This document shows, one piece after another, positions 36,301 through 48,400 of a stretch of 64,000 nucleotides of DNA. Under the pieces are notes generated by a model. The model worked only from the letters and a program-made list of their open reading frames with translations. It was not told the origin of the DNA and did not search any database. Position numbers and translations under genes: made by a program. Positions within the stretch are counted from its first letter, which is position 1, and each line of letters opens with the position of its first letter. The stretch lies in assembly GCF_003073045.1 (NCBI RefSeq), contig NC_037599.1, forward strand, positions 6,274,247-6,338,246, in the 5' to 3' direction. The stretch is from Pomacea canaliculata. Its lineage: Eukaryota; Mollusca; Gastropoda; Architaenioglossa; Ampullariidae.

Positions 36301-39300
36301 ATCGCCAGTGTAAAGACCACTTGCAATAAATTTAAAAGGCGAGCTTTCGACCAGCATAGCTCTTATTGTTTTAAAGGGCGCCGTGCAGGTACGCCAGGCA
36401 GTTTCAATTACAAATTTGTAACCGCTTGGGCATAACCTTTGGTTTCTCCTCCCCGCCCCTCCATCTTTCTCCTTTACACACACTCCTCTCCCTCCACGTC
36501 TGTGTGATCGCCGACTGTTTACTTTCTTGTTTGTCCTTCAGTGGTGTTCTCAGCCGAAGGCGCGCTCTCTCCCCCTTCCTCTTTATGTCAGTATGTTTTC
36601 ACGACCGTTTTCACGATTTTGCTCTGTTTCACAAGCTTCTTTCACAAACATCTATACTACTAGACAACAAACTCAGTATATCTGCTGTTGCTATGTCATA
36701 ATAACAAAACAGCTTGGCAGGCAATTACTGTATCTTGTATAAAACAAGACTTTATGAGATGCCCCTTGCCCTCACAACGGAAGATCCAAGATTAGCACAC
36801 TGATGGAGCTAAAAGACTGCTTTTTCAGGAGGTGCACAAGTAAACCATCATCATCATCTCTACTACTCCCTTATATAGGTACCCATCATTATCAGTATCA
36901 CGCACAATAAGATCCCACACAGATTTAGAGGACAATTTAGTGTTCAACAAAAATCCTGTACTGACAAACTCAGGAATTAAAAAATAAAGTCACAATTACC
37001 AGTTATTGCATATATGTGTGTGTGTGCATGTGAGCACAACTGTAGCAATCTGCAATGACCTCAGTGGATTTTGCAAGCACTTTGTGTGATCAAAGGACTA
37101 TGTTGACAAGAACTGGCTAGTAAGAAAACTGTGCTTCAGACAATGAGTAATGTGTGTCACTTTGTCAGTGTATGTGATCCAGAAAGTGATATGAAAAACA
37201 GTTCAGAAAAGGTGGCGGCCAAGGGAGATTTTCCAGAGGCATTCTAGCAGATCTTAGCAAAAGATGCATAGCTATCCCATAACTACCGTTCTGCATGCTT
37301 CCTTCTTGAGGAAAAAATAACCTGACAGAGGCAAAGCAGTTTCAATTACTTTTTCTCAGAGGGAGACGATTTGTAAAAGGTTTTGTCGCAATGCATTATG
37401 TTCAGTTCTGTCTGTTTGCATGTGTATGTGTGTGGAATGAATATATCACTGCATTGTAAGATACATTGGAGATACAGAACAAAACACCATTGTGGCAGAA
37501 TCCTCACATCACAAATTTTGACCATGTAAATAGTGTGCCATTCAAACCAGTCACAACAACTTGGTCAGGCTACTGAGGTCAAGGTTAAAGGCCGGATGTT
37601 GAGGTGGCCGGCTCTTCACACTTTCCTGTAGCGGCTTGTAATAGCGCATGCATCAGTGCACAGGTTTCTTCTAATGGATTGGGTGGGAGGAAAGGGAAGA
37701 GGGGTGAAAAAAAAGATACCACTAAAACAGGAAAAGACCTGCAGTGTGTACTGTAGGTGAGACCAACAGAGAGTGGAAGAGAACAGATTTTACTCATTAT
37801 TCAAGTTGTAGGCTAAGTGTTCTAACCTCAGTCCTTACCAGATTATTCTTAACTGTTTCAACATCAAGCAGGTTCTGGGAGACTTTTGGCGGCAGCAACT
37901 AGGAAGGAATTGTGCATAGATAAAAATGGTGACTGCATGGGAAGAAAGAGATCAGTGATGGGAAGATAATAGCAGGTGCTGCTCTGAATTGAGAATGGTT
38001 TAAGTTTATGCCCTCCCACAATAAAACAGATGACCCCACACCCAAGCCATGCTCATCAGCCCATGCCCTTCCCCTGGCAAAATAAAGACATCTAGTTAAT
38101 GTATTTAGTTTTAAACAGGGATAAGTGGCATTACATTTAATTGAAGATAGTATGTAGTCCTTTATTGGCTTACTAGCATATAAAAGAGTGTAGGTTATCT
38201 TCCCAAAGAAGTATACTGTCACTCATATTCGTGTTTACTTTTGGGCACTTTTCTAAAAAAGTACTAGATTGTGAAACAGTTGCACAATTCTTTCCCATGA
38301 TATACCTTTGCCAAGTTGTTGGGAGGTTTTCTATTTGGGGCTGTTTGCTTCACTTGGGCTTGGGTCTTTTTTTTTAATTCCAGGGTAACAGTTTCACAGC
38401 AAATTTGTTCTGTTTGTGTGGCTTTTTTTTGGTTTACTTCTTGTAAATTCCTTCTTAACCAACCACAGATGTGCCAAAACTACCCACATGACATCTATAG
38501 ACTAAGTACTCAGGTTGCTATTCTGTAATATTGGGAGTCTAAGGAGGTTTGTAACTGGCCAGTGTGCTACATTGCCACAGAGCTCATTCGGCCTTTCGGT
38601 CCGTGCAGTAAACCAGAATTGATAGAAATTACTCCTCCGTGTTACTTCCTCCCCCTCCTCCTTGTTGTGTATTATCTGGTTTTAAATATTACCTATTTTT
38701 CCCACTGCTTTGTTTCTTACTGACCTTGGTCTATAGTTGTAAGGAATGGCTGGCTCTAAATATTATTAAATGTACACCATTGTTTCATCCAGTTTTTCCA
38801 GCAAGCAAGTCAAGGGGTTTGAACAGAACAGAATGTACCTCTCTCAAAGTGTGCCAGACATGGTTTCTGTATATTTGGACTACATCTGAGCCATCATGAA
38901 CTTAGCTACACAAGATGATCACAACAACACACAATTCACTTTTGTGCACAAAAGTGTTTTGTTCCCCTTGTCACATGATCAAGCAAAACAACACCATGCC
39001 CAAATTGTGGTCAGTTAAGAAGTCCTTTAAAGAAATTCTTATACAGTGTGATTGCTGCGGCTTGTCAGACAAGATCACCTTTCCCACAGAGATAAATGTA
39101 AGAAAAGGCCACAAACATCTCTGTGTGTTGCAACTACCCCACCCCTACTACACCCCTCAAAGCATAGAGTTTAGTGCGTGATTATTGCAAACTAAAAATA
39201 AAACACACTTCCCAACTTTGGAACACAATTATCCATTGTATGAGGGTGTCTTCAAGCCAGCACTGTTTTTAGTGTCATTTTGACCTTCTTGGTAATATGC

Positions 39301-42300
39301 CGTTAAGATTATTCTCATTTGCTGGTAATGGAATATATGGTCAGGAAATACTTTTACTCTCCTGTAACCGCCATGCCTGGGAGATACTCTGAAGAGGGGA
39401 TTTGAACTGTTTTAAATAATCAGCACAGCTGTGTTTTGCATTTTTAATTTTGCTTGTTTGGACATTTTCCTCTGGGACTATGCTGAGAAGTGAGAGGTGG
39501 GGAAGGTAAACGTAGTCTTCTAACTTGTTGGTTGGTAGGTCTGAGCAGTTACACACTTCACTTTCACACTTCCAGGCTTGATTTTGTGTGTGTGCATGTT
39601 AGGGGGCTGCCCATGTCCTCTCTATACAGGGTCAGCATCTGGGTTTCCTGTAGGAAACAGTCTGTATAAACCAAGTAGTATTTTTGTCTCCAGCCTCAGA
39701 GGGATGAACTGAAGCTTTAATTATTCTACAAGAACATATTCTAATTCTTCTTAGGGAATGTATGCAATGAGGAAAATCTGTAAAGACTTTTGCTAAGGTA
39801 TGCCAGTCAGGGTTACAGGCTTTTGAGAGATATAAGCGTGGCACAAAGTATCCAAAACTGAGACAGTTTTTTTTTTGTGGGGGGTAGGCTGAGAGATTTG
39901 CCCAGACCTGACATTAAGTTAACACATGCCTGCAGACAAGTAGTTCTCATTAGCTGCATCTTTTTTGTCTTTGACATGGTGTAAAACTAAAGTTTAAAAA
40001 GATTGGGATCTGTAGTGCTAGTCTGATGCCATAAAACTGTAGACAAAAAAAATTGATAGTGTCCAGTTGACATCGTGAGATGCAAGTTATGGCCAGTCAG
40101 TTAATTGGTACCACAAGTCTCGCAGAACTTCAAGACTTGATGTGTAACACCTCTTGGTGCATGATGCAATCATACATGCATGTGTAGAAACATGCACATA
40201 CACATATACTCTCTCTCTTTCAGCATAAAGCCACCTGATATTCTGTCACACACAATCGCATGTGCATGCAAAAAAACACACACACAGGCATACACAGTTA
40301 TTATGAACAATTAAGTACATAGTTCACAATGATTTTAACAGATCACCTTCAAGTGCTCAAGTGTTCTTTGACAGTTCATTTCTGGAGGGAGTTTGGAGCA
40401 GCTGCTGCAAGAGGAGGAGGAGCTTCCATGGACACAGAGAATTCATCTGACCCATGGGGTGGCCCGCGGTCTTCACTACCTGCACTCCATGGGCTTTATG
40501 CATCGTGACCTCACCTCAAAAGTAAACACTACACCTCCAAGATTCTTTGCTTTTTGGACAATAATATTCATGATGATGATAGAAAAGAGCTAACATTTGT
40601 CTCCTGTAATGTAGTTGTTAGCGTAGACTTGAATATACTTTGTGCTTTTATTTCTTTGTATTTTTTTATTGTTTTGGTTTTGGTTTTGGGAATGCTGTGT
40701 TCTTCCGTTGCATGTGGCACCTGTTTACAGGACTATCTGTTCATGATTAACCTTAGTTGCTGGGTCAGCATGAAAGACTACATGAAATAGTGTACATGTG
40801 TTGCTTTATTAAAGCCTATATGGCTGCTTATTTCATATTTTGTATGATGCACTTTGAATCCAGTCATGAAATACTTCTACTTCAATATCTTTTTGTTATA
40901 GCCTATATTTTATCTAAATAGATTGTTAATGATCATTTCCTGATAGGTGAACACTACTTATTAAGCAGGCACAAAAGATATTATACTGCTCTAGACTAGC
41001 TTTAATAAGTAGCATCCTATGAAATGATCAACAGTTAGGCCTGTAAAATTGGGATGATATTATTTTCCTCTCGCCCTTCCCCAACACTGCATCTCTCTTT
41101 TTTTTGTGGCCTATTGAGATTCAAGTACTTCAGAAAAGATAACACCACTTGCATCACTTGCCCAGCCCAGCACATTTGAGAGTCGTTTGTGTGACAGATA
41201 AATAATGTTTGTTTTAGTGAAAGAAAGAGTATGTATAAATTGTAAACAATGATAAGTACTCCAAACTGAGTAACCTGCTGTGATGTTGACATAGTTTCAT
41301 GAAAATCCCTTACTTTCCAACACACCATATATTTTTGTTATTGTATTTTGAACATCACTACATTAACAGAAATAATATTTATTTTCTGTATCAGATAGCA
41401 TGGTTTATTTTATGACTGGATGCAAAATAAATAGCAATAACTTATTGATTCAAAAATCTGCTTGATGTACCTATAATGAGTGTTAATTTTGGACAGAATT
41501 TTGTGTATTTACAACTTAATTGTTGTTTTATCCAGAATATTTTGATCAAGAAAGAAGATAACCGGAGCTATCACGCTGTCATTGCTGACTTTGGCTTGGC
41601 AGCTAAAATTCCAGACCCTCTGTGAGTCTGCATAGTTGAAACATCTGTTAACGCCAGACTTAATGCATTTCTGAATGCATGTGACATCTATATTATCTGG
41701 TCCTTGATTCCTCTTTATGTTATCTGTATTTGACTTTTATTACTTGTCTTCATAGTTGTCTCTCTTTCTGTCCTTTGGATTCTGTCCATGTCTCTTACAT
41801 GTCTTATGCGCTGAGAGCATGTTCCTTTGTGAGCGTGATTATGCACAAGGTAAATCACACATTGTTATTATTATGTCTAATAAAATATAGTGTAGGTTGT
41901 AGTAATTGTCTGTTGCTGCTTGTGAACTAAACTTGCATAAGTGAAAGTTCACATTTCAGCCCATGTTGATTTTTTTTCTTGATATACATTATGCAGAAAT
42001 AAGGAAAAACTGCCAGTGGTTGGGTCCCCTTACTGGATGGCACCAGAGGTCTTGCATGGGGATTTCTACAATGAGAGGGTGAGACTGTCTTGTGTATGTC
42101 ACATTTAAAAAAAAATTTTTTTTAATTTACATAATGAACAGACTAAGCAAAACAGGGTTCAAAGGACATGTGTACAAATGAAATGACATTCTCAAAACAT
42201 TTTAGAAAGATTGAAATATTAAAACAAAATATGTTAAACATAAGTGAAATAAAATAAATGTGATGCATTATGCAAGGCCACATAGTGGCATTCATTAAGT

Positions 42301-45300
42301 CAAAGCTGGGAAAGGTCGAAGGATGGCTTCACATTCCTCAGCATTTAACTGCCTGTCACCAGCTGTGAACAGAGTTTGCATTTGCATTAACTCTCCTACC
42401 TCACACCTGTGTGTTCTCCATTCCTGTGACCAAGCATCTGTTTGCCCCTTCCTTCTTAACTCATCAGCTATGCTGGTTATTATGTAGCTTTTTATTTATG
42501 GATAGTTTACTTTCCTAATTCCTCACTTTGGGTTATATTTCACAGGATTATCTACTACAGCATTTTTTTAGGAGGTTGTGGGTTACCAGATCTCTTATTT
42601 TTTGTCTTCCAAATTATACACTGACTTTTTTTTAATTAAATTTCTGTCTGTGCTGATGGGGAATATCAGGAGGATTTTACAGAGAGTGTGATTTGAACTT
42701 TTTTACCCCAGTAAATCAGTAGCCTATCCATTTGATGTGGTTTCATGATTAGTAATTCCTGCTCTTTCTGGCTTTGAAGAAATTGAAAGTTAATATTAAA
42801 AAAAAATGGTGGTGGGGAGGATTTCTAGCTTCAGTGAAAAAGATCGAAATTTTCATTCATCATGCAGGCTGACATTTTCTCCCTGGGCATAATCATGTGT
42901 GAGATTACAGCTCGCATATCAGCAGACCCAGATGTCATGCCCAGAATGCAGGTAAGCATAGATTTTGTGTGTGTGTGTGCATAAGTGTTTGTGTGTATAC
43001 ATATACCTACTTCTTTTCTTCCATGTGCAAATACACTCATATTCCTATTTGCTTATATTTCATCAGTGCTTAAATGTTCACATTTGTTCATGCATTTGTT
43101 TATCTATTTGTAAACATTTTGTAGCTATTATATAAAGATTTAACCAGGCACTTATATAAACCTCTACATATCTCTAGTAAGTGTTGTTGTTAAGGTTTAT
43201 TGTTCTTTTTATTCAAATGCAGGAAAGTATGATATTTCCTTCTTCTTGGGTAAAGAAATATCATGTGTGCATCAGTGTTAATCAGATAAAACTTTCAGAG
43301 CTAGAAAGTATTTTTACCGGTCTGTTGCTATAGACCTGATTTTTATGCAGAATTTTGGAGTGGACTATGTGGCCTTGAGTGAGATGATTGACTATTGTCC
43401 TCTGGATTATCTGCAGTTAGCCTTCAAGTGTTGTCAGGTATGACACATTTAAAGTATGAGGTAGAGGTAGTAGGTCTGATTTTAAATGGATGAAAGAAAG
43501 TAAGGTCATTGGATAGATGTTCATTCATAAACAATATGCCCCAGTTTTTTTCTTGTTTCAACTTTGCTGTTGTTTTCTTTTTAGTTCTATAATGTTATGT
43601 TTTTTACATAACGCAGTGTTAAATTATTTCTATTTAAGAAAGTAAAGACAACAATGAAAGATATGTGCAGATGTTATGCTCAAAATAAAAACTATTATTT
43701 ATTTTTATTTTCCTATAAGGTGGACCCTAGCAAGCGGCCTGAGGGTAGTGAGATAATTGATTGGCTGGAGAAGATTTACAGGAATCTGCAGAATGATATT
43801 GTTACACAGCAAGAAAAAGAGAAAACAGGTATGCTTTGCTTTTGGTTCTTTGGTGGACATTACAAAACTGCAAATTTTTAGAGATGTAGCAAATTCACTT
43901 ACATAAGGTATATTTGTGCATAAATATAAGGTATATCTGTACACATATAGGTGTACATGCATATGAGCTTACACTTGCATGTATGTATGCGCACAAGCAC
44001 ACACACAGATTTAAAAAAAAGAAGGAAAAAAGAAAACTGTCTTGATAGCCCTAATTTGAGATCAATTTGTCATTTTGTTTATATCTTGTAAGAGCGCAGT
44101 GGTCATAAACGTTCGAGATCAGAGGACAATATTTTACAAGCAAATGACAGTGAAGCAGACACCAGCAATGAGGATATCATTGTTACACCACTTCTGATTG
44201 GACAGGTTGGTGCAGAAGGAACTAAATGTAGAACTTTATTTAAGGTTCTCTGTGTCTCATGGGATTTTTATTTCTGAAGTAAGACTTAAAAATGTCCATT
44301 TTCGTTTTGGTAAGCGGATAGATAGATATCTGACTCTATTTGGTTGGTAGCAAGGGAGAGTAGATGGTTATTGTTTTCACATTATTCCCAGAGGAAAGTA
44401 AAACCTTTAATGCCTCATTTCCATATGAACAAAACATTTGGGAACTATCTTTTACTTTCTTCATTTAGTGTGTGTCTTTAAATAGCTTCCTTCAACGGTT
44501 GTGACATGTTGCAGGTGATGAGTCGAGATGATCCATCCTATGAACCATCAAGCACCAACCCCTTTGCAGCCATTCAGCGCTTTCGACATGGGCGCAAACT
44601 ATTGGGTACATCTATGGATTATTCTACAGACCTAATTTCCCCAGCCACTCCATTAACACCACCTTCCACCCCAGGCTGCCCTGATTTCAAATGTGCAAGA
44701 AATCGAGATCATACTGATGGGATGGCAGTCAGGCGTTGTCAGTCACTCCCTTCATCGCCAGTCCTTCTTCGTAGAGCAGCAGAAAAACTGCATCAGGAGT
44801 CACTGCATGGAAGTGCACGCTACTGTTCTCAGCAGCACCAGAGTGGTTTACATGCCATGCGAGCACGCTCCAAGAGTACTGTACTGGGTGAGGCACTGGC
44901 TGCCAGGTTGCAACGGGAGCTGTCTCCTGGCCTAATTATACAGCCTGTCATGTCTACTTTTATCCCCGAGTCTCAGCAAGAAGCAGAACTCTTGGAGACC
45001 GAAGGGACCTCTGTCTCAAACTACAATAGCAGCTGTGTGAGAGGGGTGAATGGCTTGGAAAGAAATACACAGGACGAAGTGCTTGATTGTCTGGGGCAAA
45101 GTCCAGGGATACGGAGCTCAGTCCCTGGGGCAGTGTACATCACCCCTCCTAGCATGGCCTGCACAGCAGCAAACAAACGCAGCCTACGTAAGACGAAGCA
45201 AAAAAGTTTGGACGAGGACTGTGATGCCGTGATACACCATCCGCAGAGAAATGGCCACGGGCCAAGGGAAAATGGAAACTATTCTCGAGTTTTATCAAGC

Positions 45301-45480
45301 AAGGGGAATGCAGTTGCTAGCAGTGCTGAAGAGACGAGGGACAAAAAAGTGCTGCAGTTGGCCCCACGGGAGGTGAGTCCTGCCAGCATGCGCAGCTCCT
45401 GTGAATCATTCATGTCTATTGATGAACACGACACGTCAACACCAAGCTCCTTGTCCAGCTACAGTGAAGCCAATGACTAA
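15370..45480 (+). CDS. TESK1: Testis-specific-kinase-type dual-specificity protein kinase (TESK, about 702 aa)
   Basis: Eleven exons: 15370-15633, 17175-17296, 28535-28583, 40375-40521, 41536-41621, 41997-42078, 42868-42951, 43351-43437, 43720-43828, 44093-44205 and 44515-45480. Phases are consistent throughout. The glycine loop GAGFFSEV is at 79-86, the ATP-binding Lys at 101, the catalytic loop HRDLTSKN at 188-195 (Asp190), DFG at 212-214 and GSPYWMAPE at 232-240. The catalytic loop and the loop sequence are characteristic of TESK, the LIM-kinase relative that phosphorylates cofilin at Ser3 and so stabilises actin filaments. The long C-terminal tail is Ser/Pro-rich and carries [10 protein letters not shown] at 454-463, closest to TESK1. 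All catalytic residues are present. It is somewhat longer than human TESK1 (626 aa), mainly in the tail. The ATG follows an in-frame stop and a CAACA context. Single invertebrate gene or TESK1 versus TESK2 orthology is not resolved. Confidence 0.93.
15634..17174. other. TESK intron 1
   Basis: AT-rich and CpG-poor. A short fragment at about 16745-16830 matches the middle of the dispersed repeat at 21058-21590. No alternative exon is apparent. Confidence 0.6.
16745..16830 (+). repeat. Fragment of the dispersed repeat family seen at 21058-21590
   Basis: It contains 'ggggcttgg', 'agaaagacctctg' and 'atgtctttat' in the same order as the equivalent part of the full copy ('ggggcttgat', 'aaaaagacctttg', 'catctttgt'). 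It is diverged and truncated at both ends. Confidence 0.5.
20466..20492 (+). promoter_or_regulatory. Palindromic CRE (TGACGTCA) followed by a CCAAT box
   Basis: The full palindromic cAMP-response element is at 20466-20473 and a CCAAT motif at 20488-20492. This spacing is seen in many animal promoters. It lies in TESK intron 2, so it could mark an internal promoter or enhancer, or be chance. Confidence 0.3.
21058..21590 (+). repeat. Dispersed interspersed repeat beginning with (AAT)n
   Basis: It starts with an AAT run and 'gaggatttatatagcgctt', then an 'agagcgctctacacaatat' inverted partner of the first segment. Diverged copies occur at 62053-62290 and, in part, at 16745-16830. The layout resembles a SINE or LINE 3' end common in marine invertebrates; the family is not named here. 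Confidence 0.65.
22307..22505. mobile_element. hAT-type MITE (199 bp) with 8-bp target-site duplication
   Basis: Ends 'caggggtgggcaat' and the reverse complement of 'cagacctgggcaaac' form imperfect inverted repeats. A perfect duplication 'cactaggc' lies at 22299-22306 and 22506-22513. It is the intact relative of the interrupted element at 8174-8843. It has no coding sequence. Confidence 0.87.
25345..25662. repeat. 31-bp minisatellite, ten units plus a partial one
   Basis: The core 'gcgactgggtgagatggg' recurs at exact 31-bp steps (25350, 25381, 25412 and so on to 25629). Units are nearly identical, differing mainly at one C/T position ('gggctg' or 'gggttg'). The unit length is one more than a multiple of three and no unit makes a stop, so all three minus-strand frames stay open. 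The resulting 118-164 codon frames are artefacts of the repeat. It lies inside TESK intron 2. Confidence 0.95.
27618..27866. mobile_element. Candidate MITE with about 27-bp terminal inverted repeats
   Basis: The left end 'ggggtcgtattcatgaag' matches the reverse complement of the right end ('ggggtcgtatgcatgaag') with one difference in 18 bases, and similarity continues into 'gtgagggtaa' versus 'cgaaagtaa'. A 'ggggtaac'-type stretch follows inside. No target duplication is clear, so the superfamily is open. Confidence 0.6.
29832..29963 (+). repeat. tRNA-derived SINE candidate
   Basis: 'ggtgtagcgatcacgcg' resembles an A box and 'gagttcgaacctcgc' about 45 bp later is a near-consensus B box of a polymerase III promoter. 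A folded, functional tRNA is not evident (no clear acceptor pairing), and sequence continues into a non-tRNA body and a short A run. A tRNA-derived SINE is therefore favoured. Confidence 0.55.
33916..34190 (+). repeat. Dispersed repeat with a tRNA-like 3' segment
   Basis: Positions 33916-34004 match 10178-10257. Downstream, 'aggtgggtagaacgctgg' and 'gccggtttgatacccgt' have the spacing of polymerase III A and B boxes, but the B box is imperfect. The two parts may be one SINE or two adjacent elements. Confidence 0.45.
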
Positions 45481-48400
45481 CCTCTACAGGAGACAGATCT
45501 ACTCTTGCTGTTTGCAAAGCTTTTGTGTTATGTATCATTATGGATAAGGAGATCTGTGATGACAACACTATGAGACAAACTCTGTTCAGCTTCCTGTGCA
45601 CACAAAGTAAACAAAAAAAGAAATATCATGTGGACTATTGAGGTGTTTCCTGCATTTGATGTAATGCACTGCAATCATTTTCACTTTAGCATGAAAATGA
45701 AAAGTGGTCAGTAGACTTGTTCATTCAAAATTCAGAGCAACAGCAGACATATTCTTTTGAAGGCTCTTGTTGTTTCTGGTTCACCTGTGAAATTCAGGGA
45801 AATGGAAAGTGCAATTTTTCAAGTACACAGTATTTCTTGAGGTAAACAGAAATATGTATAGCAACAACAAAATGTTCATCAAATATGGCTCTTCAGTTCA
45901 TGGCTTCATTTTAGTTTTATTGTAAAGAAACATAATACTTGTGCAACAATGGAAATAGAAATTATAACTGTGCCTTTTTATTTTCTCCTCAAATAGTTGT
46001 ATTTTTTTAGACTAGAAAAAATGTTGCACAATTTTAAGCATCTAGCTAATCAGTCAGTAGGCTTTGTTTCCACTTACTCTGCTTTTGAAAACTTAAATGA
46101 GCAGTTTTTGTTTCTTAGCTTTGAAATCCACCAGCCCATAGTGTTGGTTCCTGGAGAATGGTTTTGTTAAGAGTGCAGGGTGATAACTAGTGAGCTGAAG
46201 ATTAAGTATGTCATGTGCACAGACCATTGTCAACCTCAAGTCTGTATAATGTTCTAGGAGCAAAGCACACAGCCCTTTCATCTAATCTTTGAATGTCCAG
46301 CAGCATGTTGACACTTTTAACCCATGTGAGAGCAAAAATAAATTTTCAGATTTCCATGTAGGGTTAAGGTAAAACTGTTCCTCTCCCTACCCTATAAAGT
46401 TATTTGGGTGTGTTCTAATGCTTTCGCGTTAGTTCTGATAACAGGCAATCACTTGTAAATGTAAGAAGCTTAAATAAGATTTGTTCTACTTTGCTTGCAA
46501 ACTTTCTCCAACAACTGCCATAGAGCTGTTTTATTTTATGTTGTATAATGGCTTAATCATCATAAATACATGAGATATTTCATTTTTTTCATCTTGGTCC
46601 GTCCATCTTTTTTTTTAAAGCATCACTAGTGATAATCTCATAAATAAGATGATCATAAAAGTTTTGACAATTAAGGCAAAGTGCTTGAGTGATTCTTATT
46701 TTTGTCAGACCTGTCGTCTTTAAGTCAATAGGCCTTTGCCTCTGAAGCTTTGAGTCATTATAACAGTCTCTTATATACACTCATTTCATCAGTTAAGCCC
46801 AAAAGTTAAAGTAAAACTCTTTTTGAAAAAAAAAATCTGGCTAATTCTGAAAATTATAAATTGAGGCCATAGAACTCTTTGCTGGTAAAACAATTGTCTT
46901 GAGCTTCAACTTGATGTTATTGTTGCAGGTGCCAAAAAAAAAAACACAAGCATCCTTTTATTTGGGTGGTCTTTGAAAAAGGCATTGTTGACATGGATGA
47001 GTCAAATGCAGAATATTTGCATATCATCAGATACTGTAGAACAACTGAACCTAGGAAGATTTATTGTCTTTTGGGCTGGTGGGTCTACAACTCTAGGAGG
47101 AAGTAAGTTTTCGTCAGCAGGAAAGAACAAAGTAAGAAAAAAGACTGGAATTATTCTTTTTTATAGTTTTTATTTTGGTCAACGATAAAGTTCAGGTAAA
47201 AATTGCAGTCTTTTCAAAATTGAAATACTCTGATGCAAACATGTTTGGATAGCTTTTGAACTCCTTCCATAAGTGCCAAAAAAAGGCTTTTTAGTGTTTC
47301 TATCCCAAGGCCAAACTTTCTATTACAGGTATATAAAGTGTGAGTTGCTATAGATTTAAACTGATACCAGATTATTCCAAAAACACTTTTGTTCACTTCA
47401 AATGCACATCGAAAGAGTGTATGTCTACAAGAGGGGGAGAATGTGTGTTTGTATGCTGAATTTTCATGAGCTGGACTAATGATTTAAACAAAGATTATAG
47501 TGTGTATAAAGGCTTGAATGCTTTTGTGTCACCTTTATTCATGTAAGGTACAGAACGTAATTATTTTCATTGATTTCACTATTATCAAATGTAATAAATA
47601 GGTTTTTAAACATGCTTTGCTGTGTGACTATTGTTTTCTTTGCGCTTCTCCTTTTCTTGAAGAAAAGTGAAACCATTTAGGGCTGGAATTTACCACGTAT
47701 CTGCTAGACCTATATTTAAGGGATCAAGTAAAGTAGGCAGATCTAAAGAATAAATACATTTTCTTCTTTCTCACCTTAACAGATCTAAAGACTTCTTGGT
47801 TAGAAAACTTCACTTTTCTAAAATTTTACTGTTATCGCTCCTGACTGACAGCATCTCTTGTATTTATAGTAGCCAGACTGAATTAGTTGATTATTCACTT
47901 AAAATTTGTTTTGCTGCACACTAATTATAAGCATTAAGGTGAGCATGTAAAAAAAAAAAAAAGAAAACATTGAAAGTGACGCTAGGGTAGATGTCCTCTT
48001 TGAGGTGAAAATATCTGCTCTCAGTTTATTATTATGAACTCAGTTTATTACAGCTTCATTTCTGCATCAGCACAACACAATTTTCTGTTGTCTTCTTTCA
48101 TGTCACCACAGTGGAATTGCAGAAATTGAACAACTTTATTTTTTAATTTCAACTTTATTTATTTATGGTTATTCTTGTTTCCCTTCAGACTGCTACAGCT
48201 GGATGAGTGTTCTTTAACCTTTTGCCCACATCACATAGTCCTAGAGGTATTTTACCAGTGACAAAAACAGCTGTAGGCAGATTTTGAGAGAATGTTGAAA
48301 GACAGTGAGAAAAGAGAATCCAACAGTTGATGATGGGCATATGCATAGCATAAAAGTTTGGGATGAGGGCTTTATTAGGACAACAAGTGGTTTGCCAAAT

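Larger units (their letters stand above)
28584..40374. other. TESK intron 3 (11.8 kb)
   Basis: No supportable gene. The left part (to about 36.7 kb) is CpG-rich like the end of intron 2; the right part is AT-rich and CpG-poor. Two tRNA-like SINE candidates (29832-29963 and 33916-34190) and several poly-T and CA runs are present. The longest frame (33364-33804, 146 codons, Arg/Ser-rich) has no recognisable similarity and no splice partners. Confidence 0.6.
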
